Positions 8,710 through 16,352 of a DNA stretch of 32,823 nucleotides are shown piece by piece. This stretch comes from Deltaproteobacteria bacterium. Lineage in GTDB: Bacteria; Myxococcota_A; Polyangia; JAAYKL01. Position 1 is the first letter of the stretch. Every line of letters begins with the position of its first letter. A program made the translations under genes and the position numbers. The DNA lies in assembly GCA_016936575.1 (NCBI GenBank), contig JAFGXQ010000079.1, positions 1 to 32,823 on the forward strand, read 5' to 3'. Under the pieces are notes generated by a model. That model did no database searches. It was not told the DNA's origin and worked only from the letters and a program-made list of their open reading frames with translations.

Positions 8710-9936
8710 CTATTTTTTTTTGCCGCAAGTAATGGTCGAAGCGAGAATCCGCCCCGAAGATCCCGCATTTTCCGCATATACCAAAACCACCTTGTCTCCG
8801 CTGGTGGCAATGCCCGCGCGGGTGAAATCACATTTGTCGGCGTACACCTGAAACTCGCCGCCGGTTTTGGTTCCGGACGAACTAAAACGATTAAATCCTA
8901 CCAGATAATTGTTGTTGTAGGAGCGAATCGCCGCACTGAATAGAAACTCGTCGCCCACCGACAACTTCGGCCCCTGAGGTCCATCCGCTCGAGAAATTCG
9001 CTCCGCCGCCTGACGCTTCTTACCGGTCGCATCAATCACCGTGAAATAAAATTCCTCTGTGCGGTCACCATCCCGATTGTCGCGATATACCACGGCGAAC
9101 CCTTTTCGATACGGTACCGCGTGAGCATCCGCGTGGAACAATTCCAACGTATCGACCAACTGTTCGCTGTCGGGAGTTTCCAGTTTATCGTACGGCGTCG
9201 CAAAAAGCGGAACCGTCTTTCCTGCCACCTTAGACCACAGCACCACCGCCGCATTTCCGTTGGACTGCAGGGTCGGGCCGAATACCGCTTCTTTTTGCGC
9301 GATGACCGACGACGAAATCTCGTCCAGGGTCTGCGCATTCAGCACCGCTATCCGAACCTGCTGCGGTGTGTGGGTGGTATCGGGCCATCCCACCACCAGC
9401 TTCCCCTGATGAACCATCTGCGATATGTGTCTGGCATACAATCCGCTGGTTCCCACACGCGCTATTCGCTCCACCGAATGGGTGCGCACATTCACCCGTA
9501 CCGAAAACACCGCAGTCGCATTGTCACCCGCCAGACACAGCAGGGAAACGGCCAACTGGTCATCAGAGATTCTGGAGGCGCTGATGGAAACCGCGTTCAG
9601 ACGGTATTGTTTATGTTTGGACCAGAATGTTTTGGTTTCTCCGGTGGGCGCCTGCGCCTTCGGACTCAATTCCAACGGTTTTGTCTGAGGAATGCCGTCG
9701 TTATTGATGAGCGAAAAAAAGCTGGTGCCGTCCGCCGACCAGAACACCGCGATTCGGTCCGGGTCCAGCCGCATCACTTCCAACGCGCCCGGGGCGGATT
9801 CGTTTTTCGCCACCACATACTCATTGGCCATGCGACAACTCTGCTGTTCCCGCTGTTCGCAGCCGCTGATACTCAAAATCATACAACACACACCAAACCA
9901 ACCGAACAACACCGATATTGTATAGCGAAGTACCAC
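8710..9936 (-). CDS. Lipoprotein of unknown function, propeller-like repeats
   Basis: A 408-residue exported protein. The start is GTG at 9936 with GGCAGGAA upstream. The signal peptide ends in lipobox SISGC. The mature part has repeated strand-turn units, such as DRIAVFWSADGTSFFSLINNDG, KGFAVVYRDNRDGDRTEEFYF and NNYLVGFNRFSSSGTKTGGEF, separated by 45-60 residues. This pattern fits a beta-propeller, and similar repeats are common in unannotated myxobacterial surface proteins. Cys are few (near the N-terminus, in the middle and at the end). The GH9 gene follows on the same strand after 104 bases, so the two may be co-transcribed, although a TATAAT lies between them. I do not recognise a named family. 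Confidence 0.65.
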   Translation of the reverse strand: MVLRYTISVLFGWFGVCCMILSISGCEQREQQSCRMANEYVVAKNESAPGALEVMRLDPDRIAVFWSADGTSFFSLINNDGIPQTKPLELSPKAQAPTGETKTFWSKHKQYRLNAVSISASRISDDQLAVSLLCLAGDNATAVFSVRVNVRTHSVERIARVGTSGLYARHISQMVHQGKLVVGWPDTTHTPQQVRIAVLNAQTLDEISSSVIAQKEAVFGPTLQSNGNAAVVLWSKVAGKTVPLFATPYDKLETPDSEQLVDTLELFHADAHAVPYRKGFAVVYRDNRDGDRTEEFYFTVIDATGKKRQAAERISRADGPQGPKLSVGDEFLFSAAIRSYNNNYLVGFNRFSSSGTKTGGEFQVYADKCDFTRAGIATSGDKVVLVYAENAGSSGRILASTITCGKKK

Positions 9937-10569
9937 TGCGTTCCTGCCTTTCCCCCACAGAAATCAAACTGTCGTGCCCGCAGATGCGGCATTTCATCGT
10001 TCCCGCGCATCTACGCAGAAAACTCTAACAAAAATAAGAATGATACGGAAAATAAATTTGCGGATACTGCTTTTTACCGGTTAGATTTCTAAAATAATAG
10101 TCACCCTCGATACGTACCCCGGTCAGCCTGGGCAAAAGATGCATTTCCACTTTTTCCTTAAAAAAAGGGCACAGTAGCCGGCAACTTTTTTTGGAAAGAA
10201 AGTTTATGACCATATACTGCGTTCGGCGGCGGTACACTCGGAGTATGGTAAAAGAAATTCGCGGTGCGCCACTGCTTCTTTTTCAAAACATCAATATCAA
10301 TACAATTGCGCGGCCCCTATGAAATGCGCTGTTCGGTTAAAATCCATTCATTTTCGGTGAATCCCACGTCGCCGGTGCCAGTGCCATAATCACCCACTCA
10401 GGGGCATCGACACTCCAAAATTCGAAACCAACAGTACCGTCCCCCATTCCTTTTCTTTCCTTCAGGTCCCGTCCCCTCAGGTCCCTATGGGCTAAAAAGA
10501 AAGCACTCGACGACCGGCCGTTGCCGAAGTATTGTAGCGTCACGAACGAATCGAATGGAAAGGCGAACC
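9937..10569. other. Divergent intergenic region without a supported gene
   Basis: This region separates the minus-strand lipoprotein at 9936 from the plus-strand outer-membrane protein at 10570. Open frames here are short and lack ribosome sites. The part at 10158-10206 shares an A/T tract, a CCGG core and flanking bases with 451-511. A CAGGTCCC direct repeat occurs twice around 10464-10484. No promoter is assigned. Confidence 0.45.
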
Positions 10570-11598
10570 ATGCGAGTATCGCGGTTAATTGTATTTTTAC
10601 TATTTGTCGAATGGATAGCTGTGTGGTGTCCGGGGATTGCGGAAGCAGACGAGGCTGCGCCCGACTTGGAAACCACGACAGAAACCGGTAAGGAAACCCA
10701 GCCGGAAGTAAGTGAGAAAACTCAGCCCGAAACAAGTGATGAAACTCAAAGAGAGGAAATCGTGCCGGAAACCACGGAGCATCCCGAGCCGGTAACCGGG
10801 GACATCACCCAAACAACCGAAACCGATTCACAGCGCGCAACGGCAAACGAAGCCTCACCTTCAGCAGACCATGAAAACGGCGTGCGGGTGTCTTCGTTTG
10901 TTAGCTCCATATACAATTTTCGGGGGATGAACGTATTCAAAGAAACGTCTCAGTCCGATCAAAACGCCGTGTATTCTCCCGCAGTGACGTGGACTGTTTT
11001 GCACCCGGGGCTTTGGTTCAAGTATGCGAGCTTTTTTCAAATCAACGGTGACAATCGCGCATATCTGGTTGACTCGGGGGTGGGCGCCGAACAAGATCTC
11101 GCTACGGGATTTGACTACACTTTTTTTAACAAACTGACTTTGTCGGCATCATTTACCTACTATTGTTACCCGTTTTCCCGTTCTCGCATCACCGGGGTGC
11201 ATTGGCCGTCCTACCTGGAACCGGCGGTGGGAATCGGCTATCGCACCCACAGCGGCATTCGGTTTGGTTTGAATATCTCGTATTTTGCCCCCGTTCAAGG
11301 ACGGCTTCGCGACAACCGATACATGTACAGCCATTTTGAATTTGGAAAAGCATATCAATTTCACCCTAAAGTGGCCGTCGATTTCGACCTTGGAATGGGA
11401 TACAAACTTTTTGCAGACCCATCCATCCTGCAGGATACCATTTTCGATTTTGAATTTGGTCTCTCTGTTCCCTACACGATAGTGAAAGAGATGAAACTGG
11501 TTCCGGCTGTGCATACCGCCTGGACGTACCTGGTCAGCACATCGTTTGGTGACCAGTACATGATATATTTCAGTGTTGACTTGGTGATTGATTTTTAG
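10570..11598 (+). CDS. Outer-membrane beta-barrel (porin-like) protein with Thr/Glu-rich N-terminal linker
   Basis: A 342-residue protein. The ATG at 10570 follows an AAAGG site, and the signal peptide (MRVSRLIVFLLFVEWIAVW, cleavage near AEA-DEA) starts there rather than at the ATG five codons earlier. Residues about 27-100 are a Thr/Glu/Gln-rich stretch with repeated ETQPE units. Residues about 105-342 look like amphipathic beta strands: VRVSSFVSSIYNFRGMNVF, GLWFKYASFFQINGDNRAYLVD and FTYYCYPFSRSRI, ending in FSVDLVIDF. A terminal Phe is the usual barrel-assembly (BAM) signal. The YNFRGM segment recalls the TorF-type putative porins. The barrel is likely but the substrate is unknown, and the N-terminal linker might span the periplasm or bind peptidoglycan. 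Confidence 0.7.
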   Translation: MRVSRLIVFLLFVEWIAVWCPGIAEADEAAPDLETTTETGKETQPEVSEKTQPETSDETQREEIVPETTEHPEPVTGDITQTTETDSQRATANEASPSADHENGVRVSSFVSSIYNFRGMNVFKETSQSDQNAVYSPAVTWTVLHPGLWFKYASFFQINGDNRAYLVDSGVGAEQDLATGFDYTFFNKLTLSASFTYYCYPFSRSRITGVHWPSYLEPAVGIGYRTHSGIRFGLNISYFAPVQGRLRDNRYMYSHFEFGKAYQFHPKVAVDFDLGMGYKLFADPSILQDTIFDFEFGLSVPYTIVKEMKLVPAVHTAWTYLVSTSFGDQYMIYFSVDLVIDF

Positions 11599-11651
11599 GA
11601 CAGCATTTAATGTTCGAAACGACGTAAACAGAAACTAGTATTGACAAGAAT

Positions 11652-11721
11652 CGTCATCCCCGCGCACCGTCGGGGGGCCAGGTTATCTGTTTTCTGGATG
11701 CCCGCAGGCGCGGGAATGACG
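11652..11721. repeat. Dispersed palindromic repeat (VIPAxAGIQ-type element)
   Basis: Inverted arms CGTCATCCCCGCGC (11652-11665) and GCGCGGGAATGACG (11708-11721) differ by one base and flank a 42-base centre. Read on the minus strand the element gives the familiar translation VIPAPAGIQKTD...RRCAGMT, which is a known artefact of a small palindromic repeat dispersed in many proteobacterial genomes. It lies just upstream of the ribosome site of the lipoprotein gene at 11737, so it could affect transcript folding or act as the end of the preceding transcript. Confidence 0.8.
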
Positions 11722-11736
11722 GAACGAGGAATTAAG

Positions 11737-12957
11737 ATGACAAAACAATGGAAAATTTGGCTATGGGCAGCCGCCCTGGTTCTGATGGCGAGTTGTAAAG
11801 CGGGTGACGACAACGCTGCCGACGACGATAGCAACAACGACGACGTACCCAAAAACAAGGAACAGGAAATCGACGAACATAAGGAAGATGCCGATGTGGA
11901 AGAAGTTGTTGAACCTGAAGAAGTCACTGTGGACAGCAATACGTGTCTCGTTGAAATACTCTATGCCTATAATGACCTGGGAAATTTGGTAGAGCAAACT
12001 CTAGATGCGAAGGCGGACGGTACTGTGGATGCCTACGTGAATTACGCGTTCGCAACCACCGAAGATGGTTGGCCGAGTGTAGTGGAAACCAGCACAATAC
12101 GGACGGACGGCAGAGTGAAGTTCGAGACCACCCACGAGTTGAACGAACTGGGCGACACGGTGTTTTTTCTGTATAACGGAGAAGACTTCAACGTGTCGTT
12201 TCATGAATATGGAGAAGTGATTACGGAGGAGCACGCAACGTTCTCATATACTCTCGAATACGACGACAATCATCATTTGTCGGCGCGAACACTAGATTTG
12301 GGCGCCGACAACACCCCCGACGAACGGGAAATGTTTACGTCCCATAGCGACGGCCGGCTCTCCACATATGAGTTGGACGAGGGCGCGGATGATACGATTG
12401 ATGTATCTACCAGTTACACCTACACCTACAATGAGTTGAATCAACGCATTTCATTACTTGTTGAAGAGGTGGGGTTGATTACGACGCGGACGGAATACTT
12501 GTACGAATACGATGAACTGGGAAATCGAATCGTTCAAGATAAAGACGTCAACCAGGACGGGATATTGGAGGAGCATTGCGAAAAGACATTTGATGCGCAA
12601 CAACAAGAACGAGAACGATTGTGTGAGCGGTATGTGAACGGTGCGTTGGAGTCCTTACGAACGCGACAACTCGATGAAAACGGCAATGTAGTGCTGTATC
12701 TGGATGAGTGGATGGATGACGGATATGCGACACGCAGCGCCTTTACCTATGATGAGTTGGAAAATATGCTTTCTCAGGTGCTCGAGACGCGCGTCAATGA
12801 GGATGCGTCCTGGGAAGTTAAACGAGCCACCACCTATACCTACGACAGCGCCGGGAAAAAGATTTCCGCAACTGTGAATATTCCCGATTACGGTCCCGGT
12901 CTGGAAACCTGCGCGGATGTTTTATTGCCTACAGCTCAGATAGACGTAGCGTTATAA
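11737..12957 (+). CDS. Lipoprotein with YD/RHS-like repeats
   Basis: A 406-residue protein. The ATG at 11737 has GAGGA seven bases upstream; the open frame before it is the dispersed palindromic repeat and should not be annotated as protein. The lipobox is LMASC, followed by an Asp/Asn/Glu-rich stretch to about residue 65. The remainder has repeats of the form YAYNDLGNLVEQTLD, YTYNELNQRISLL, YLYEYDELGNRIVQDKD and TYDSAGKKISATV, alternating with acidic loops such as DVNQDGILEE. These resemble RHS/YD repeats, which build beta-rich shells, and the acidic loops may bind calcium. It lacks the RHS core signature and any toxin domain. The last 29 bases overlap the convergent metallopeptidase gene. 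Function unknown; probably a surface lipoprotein. Confidence 0.7.
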   Translation: MTKQWKIWLWAAALVLMASCKAGDDNAADDDSNNDDVPKNKEQEIDEHKEDADVEEVVEPEEVTVDSNTCLVEILYAYNDLGNLVEQTLDAKADGTVDAYVNYAFATTEDGWPSVVETSTIRTDGRVKFETTHELNELGDTVFFLYNGEDFNVSFHEYGEVITEEHATFSYTLEYDDNHHLSARTLDLGADNTPDEREMFTSHSDGRLSTYELDEGADDTIDVSTSYTYTYNELNQRISLLVEEVGLITTRTEYLYEYDELGNRIVQDKDVNQDGILEEHCEKTFDAQQQERERLCERYVNGALESLRTRQLDENGNVVLYLDEWMDDGYATRSAFTYDELENMLSQVLETRVNEDASWEVKRATTYTYDSAGKKISATVNIPDYGPGLETCADVLLPTAQIDVAL

Positions 12958-14002
12958 ACGTGGTTTCGGCATTCGGTCCCGCCGCGGTAATCTCGTATCT
13001 GCCCTGGTCGAGGCCGGCAACGCGAACTTCACCGGCGTATGCTTGTATGTTAGTGAAATAGCAGTTTTCATTCACAGTACTGCAGGGCGCCAACCGAATG
13101 GCCAGTTTAAATCCAAAGGTGCCTTCCACTTCCAACTTATAGGGGCCTGTCGTCGGCACATCGACCACCACAGATTGAAACGTCTCGCCCCCGGATGCCT
13201 TTTCGGCCGCTGCACATGACAGGGTAAATCGATGTTCCCAAACGCCGTTTTCCCATTGGGTCGGCGGAGCCATATCGTGACAATTGCCCGGAGTGGCGTA
13301 ACAGTCGGGTGCTGTGCGAACAAATTGATCAATGACTGTATCGAGAGAGTCTCCCAAAGTGCCGGTAAACACCTGGTCATAATCAGCGGCGTCAGAGCCG
13401 GGACGAATTCGCGCGTATACATTTTTTATTGTTTTCAAACCATATTCACTGATCAGAAAACGAACAAACTTCCCCGCCAGTTGATAGTCAATATTCACAG
13501 AAGTGGCATGAGAGACGAGACATCGCCTGATTCGCTCTTTTATATTTCCTTCATCGCTCAGTTCAAAACGGCTGTGTTGATTGAACGCTTCGGCAAATCC
13601 CTCGGACAGAAACGCATGTCCGGGCCCCAAGGCCGATGTTAATATATGAACGAGTTCATGTTGATGGGAACTCTGAGTGGTATAAATGGTGTAACCGCTC
13701 GCACATCCAGATGACCAGTCGTCGCAAGGGGAAAGATACATGTGATTGGGCAGCCAATAGTAGGTTATTTTTACACCGCCCCCGAGGGGCAGACCGAGTT
13801 GTTCTTCCATGTTCGCCACATCCGCATCGAGTACTTCGAGCGCATGTCCGCAAGGCAGGTGATCTTCGGTGGTTGCAAATCGAATTTTCTCCCCCTCCCA
13901 GGCGATGGGCGGAAGATCTGTGTTGCATCCCAAAAAGACACATCCGGTGATAACGACGGTGATGACAAAACGTACACAACGCATGATGTGATTGTATTTC
14001 AT
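12929..14002 (-). CDS. Putative zinc metallopeptidase lipoprotein (HExxH)
   Basis: A 357-residue protein with a signal peptide ending in lipobox VFLGC. The segment HQHELVHIL carries the HExxH zinc site; about 20 residues later GHAFLSEGFAEAF supplies the expected third ligand Glu, as in gluzincin (peptidase MA-like) enzymes. The C-terminal third has paired Cys and a beta-rich pattern (GPYKLEVEGTFGFKLAIRLAP) like a small carbohydrate- or protein-binding domain. The ATG at 14002 has GGAGT almost touching it and the ATG at 13984 has no site, so the start is uncertain; both keep the signal peptide. The 3' end overlaps the convergent gene at 11737-12957 by 29 bases. Peptidase activity is inferred from the motif only. 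Confidence 0.7.
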   Translation of the reverse strand: MKYNHIMRCVRFVITVVITGCVFLGCNTDLPPIAWEGEKIRFATTEDHLPCGHALEVLDADVANMEEQLGLPLGGGVKITYYWLPNHMYLSPCDDWSSGCASGYTIYTTQSSHQHELVHILTSALGPGHAFLSEGFAEAFNQHSRFELSDEGNIKERIRRCLVSHATSVNIDYQLAGKFVRFLISEYGLKTIKNVYARIRPGSDAADYDQVFTGTLGDSLDTVIDQFVRTAPDCYATPGNCHDMAPPTQWENGVWEHRFTLSCAAAEKASGGETFQSVVVDVPTTGPYKLEVEGTFGFKLAIRLAPCSTVNENCYFTNIQAYAGEVRVAGLDQGRYEITAAGPNAETTFITLRLSEL

Positions 14003-14170
14003 ACTCCAATAAAATACTACAGCAGAAATAAAACAACGCGTCCAGGACCGGATTCCATTTTCCTGCCTGTCGGCAATTGTATTTCGTTGGCAATAAAATA
14101 TACAAAATAAATTTTTACATTTTTACGTTTCGACTTGAACAAGTTCGGCACAGGCAAATATTCCGTTTGT

Positions 14171-14899
14171 TTACTTGCAAATCACATCCACAACGCCCCC
14201 AGAGCCATCACTTCCTTCATCGCCTGGTTGGACGGTTTCTAAAAAATCGGCCAGGGTTTTGCCCGGTTCGTCTTGAAAATGGCTGTCGGTTACGTCCATG
14301 CGGTCGATTCTGTCGAGTCTGAAGTTTCGAAAGTCCTGGCGGGTTTCGCACCAGGCGGTCAGCAGCCAAAAAGGCGCAAAGAAGGTCATGCACAGAGGGC
14401 GCACGACACGGCAGGTTTGGTTGCCGGCCCTGTCGGTGTAGTCCAATCGCAGAATCTGTTTGCAGTCAATCGCGCTTCGCAAAGGAGAAAAATAAGAAAG
14501 CACATTGGGCGCAGGGGCGAGGTTGACCGCCATGAGGGTGGTTCGCTGTATTTGCACCCGCAAATGCGCCGGCAGAACCTGGTTAATCTTTTGCAGGGCG
14601 CTTTCCGCATGGCGAGCCATGGTGTCATCGGCCCAACTCTGCACCAGGCGAGCCCCCAGTTGCAGAGCCGTGATTTCGTCGATAGAGAACATTAGCGGCG
14701 GTAATTCAAAACTTTTATCCAGCGCATATCCGACCCCCGCTTCCCCGACAATCGGCACTCCACTGCAGACCAAATCATTGATGTCGCGGTACACTGTGCG
14801 GGTAGAAATTTCAAGCTGTTCAGCCAAATAGGCTGCGGTGCTCAACCGACGGCAGCGCAATATCTGAATGATTTTGAAGAGGCGGTCGGCGCGGCGCAT
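14171..14899 (-). CDS. YafY-type HTH/WYL-domain transcriptional regulator
   Basis: A 242-residue DNA-binding protein. The ATG at 14899 (MRRADRLFKIIQIL) has GGAGT seven bases upstream; the frame stays open into the preceding gene but no domain lies there. Residues 1-60 are a DeoR-like winged helix (LSTAAYLAEQLEISTRTVYRDINDL). Residues about 60-130 form a helical linker, and about 135-210 match the WYL domain (LRLDYTDRAGNQTCRVVRPL, then FWLLTAWCETRQDFRNFRLDRI), thought to bind small ligands. The stop codon of the upstream VOC gene overlaps this gene's ribosome-site region with one base between the coding frames, so the two are translationally linked. It probably regulates its own operon. Confidence 0.9.
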   Translation of the reverse strand: MRRADRLFKIIQILRCRRLSTAAYLAEQLEISTRTVYRDINDLVCSGVPIVGEAGVGYALDKSFELPPLMFSIDEITALQLGARLVQSWADDTMARHAESALQKINQVLPAHLRVQIQRTTLMAVNLAPAPNVLSYFSPLRSAIDCKQILRLDYTDRAGNQTCRVVRPLCMTFFAPFWLLTAWCETRQDFRNFRLDRIDRMDVTDSHFQDEPGKTLADFLETVQPGDEGSDGSGGVVDVICK

Positions 14900-14900
14900 G

Positions 14901-15299
14901 TTACTCCTGTAAAAATTGTTTACACTCTTCCCGCATTGGAATCTTCTCGTACAAATACAGCGAAATGCCGATGGGATCGAGTACCACCGCACTGCGATCT
15001 CCCCAAGGGGTGTCTGTCGGCGGTTGTACAACGTTGAGTCCGCTTTGCGCAAGCCGGTCGTGCGCTTTGTCTACGTTGTCCACCTGCAGGCAAAGGGTGA
15101 GGGTTCCACCGTCATAATTTTTCATCCCGCATTGTCCGGCGGGCATAAATGCAATTTCACAGCTGCCGTTTTTGGATTTCAGCGCCAAATAGTTGGGCGC
15201 GTCAAAAACCGTCTTAAAACCGAAGTAAGTCTGATAAAACTGTTTTTGTCCGGATAGATCGGCGGTGCAAATCAGGGGGGTATTCTTTTGTACGTCCAT
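14901..15299 (-). CDS. VOC-family (glyoxalase/bleomycin-resistance-like) protein
   Basis: A 132-residue protein of typical VOC length. The ATG at 15299 follows AGGAG by 5 bases; an upstream in-frame ATG at 15350 has no such support. It shows two beta-alpha-beta-beta-beta modules: TPLICTADLSGQKQFYQTYFGFKTVFD with the metal-site region, then GGTLTLCLQVDNVDKAHDRL and a final DPIGISLYLYEK. VOC proteins include glyoxalases, dioxygenases and antibiotic-binding proteins, and the substrate cannot be told. It is the first gene of an operon with the WYL regulator, an arrangement often seen for ligand-responsive detoxification pairs. Confidence 0.88.
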   Translation of the reverse strand: MDVQKNTPLICTADLSGQKQFYQTYFGFKTVFDAPNYLALKSKNGSCEIAFMPAGQCGMKNYDGGTLTLCLQVDNVDKAHDRLAQSGLNVVQPPTDTPWGDRSAVVLDPIGISLYLYEKIPMREECKQFLQE

Positions 15300-15611
15300 G
15301 GTTTTCTCCTTCGTGAAAATCGTTAAGGATTGTTGAACTTCCCCATGCATACCACCCCCCTGCTGACACCGTTATGTCAGTAGAGATTTTATAATGAGAT
15401 TTCTTTTTTTGCCGCTGATTTTTCCAAAGCACAACTCCGACATTCGTTACTTATCCAGAGGGCAGCGGTTCGATGACATTTGATGTTCGCAATTGGGCTG
15501 AAACCTGCTAAGAATTCGGCAACGCTTGTCCGATACAACTTGTTCACCCGGCCCCTGCGGTCGGGCGTACGAATAATGAATCCACCGGTTGGAAAAACGA
15601 AACGCGAATAC
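15300..15611. other. Divergent control region between VOC operon and phosphatase
   Basis: No gene is supported here. It contains the inverted repeat at 15363-15380 and a minus-strand TATAAA-like box near 15391-15396 that could serve the VOC/WYL operon. The phosphatase frame is open from 15480 (a TTG) but the upstream part is not protein-like. Confidence 0.45.
15363..15380. promoter_or_regulatory. Inverted repeat, candidate operator of the VOC-WYL operon
   Basis: Perfect 6-bp arms CTGACA and TGTCAG are separated by 6 bases, 64 bases upstream of the VOC start. On the minus strand it lies just after an A/T-rich TATAAAAT box, near the expected transcription start. A DeoR-like HTH regulator encoded in the operon would be a natural ligand, but this is inference from position and symmetry. 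Confidence 0.4.
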
Positions 15612-16157
15612 ATGAACATATTCAAAAAAATTCTACGTCAATTGGTTCCCGATCCCGATGAAGGACTCTTTCGCCACATTCCCCTGTCTCTCTCCGGAAA
15701 ACTATATGTGAGCCCCATGCCCTACGGGGCGTATGACCCGCGCAATCAAGTTTTCAAAATATATAAACGCAATCGAATCAACCACGTTTTCGTACTCGTC
15801 ACAGATAAAGAGCTGGAGGAAAAATGCCGTCGAAATCTATTGAACAAGTATGACACCGCCGGTATTGCCTACTCCCGTTTTGTCCTTAAAGACTGGATGG
15901 CGCCATCGATGGATTCAATTTTCGAAATGGTGTCAACGGCCAAATCCATTCTGTCAAAGCCCTGTCGGCTGGCGGTTCATTGCCACGCTGGTGTCGGCCG
16001 TACCGCGATAGCGGTGTGCTGTATTGCCATTTCCATTGAAGGTTGGACCGCAGAAGAGGCCGTAGCCAATGTCTGCCAATTCATGACTATCAATATCACG
16101 GACGAACAGAGGCGCTTCATCAAAAAGTATGAACAGCGCATCAATTCGGCCGAATAA
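15612..16157 (+). CDS. Dual-specificity/tyrosine phosphatase-like protein
   Basis: A 181-residue cytosolic protein. The signature VHCHAGVGRTA is the Cx5R catalytic loop of Cys-based phosphatases. DWMAPS about 30 residues earlier supplies the expected general-acid Asp loop. The N-terminal part (LSGKLYVSPMPYGAYD, then INHVFVLVTDKELEE) matches the start of DSP/PTP-like folds. The start is uncertain: ATG at 15612 (MNIFKKILRQ) gives a compact domain but a weak ribosome site, and ATG at 15576 is an alternative. Catalytic Cys and Arg are intact. The substrate could be a phosphoprotein, a phosphoinositide or another phosphate ester. It precedes the hybrid kinase gene by about 195 bases on the same strand. 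Confidence 0.8.
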   Translation: MNIFKKILRQLVPDPDEGLFRHIPLSLSGKLYVSPMPYGAYDPRNQVFKIYKRNRINHVFVLVTDKELEEKCRRNLLNKYDTAGIAYSRFVLKDWMAPSMDSIFEMVSTAKSILSKPCRLAVHCHAGVGRTAIAVCCIAISIEGWTAEEAVANVCQFMTINITDEQRRFIKKYEQRINSAE

Positions 16158-16352
16158 GCACCTGCACATACCGCCTTCGCAACCATCGACATCGATGCTT
16201 AAAAATCACCGGAAGACGTTGCCGGCAGTCTTGCGTTCGTCAGGGCCGACGAGTACTCTCAAACGAACGCGTTATAGTTTTATGCGACTGGCACACATGG
16301 TGGGAAATGGTATATTGGCAATCTGATAATACAATACTGGTACATGTAAAGG

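Noticed and set aside
10337-10735. A 132-codon minus-strand frame overlapping the outer-membrane protein start
   Set aside because: It overlaps the signal-peptide region of a better-supported gene and has no ribosome site.
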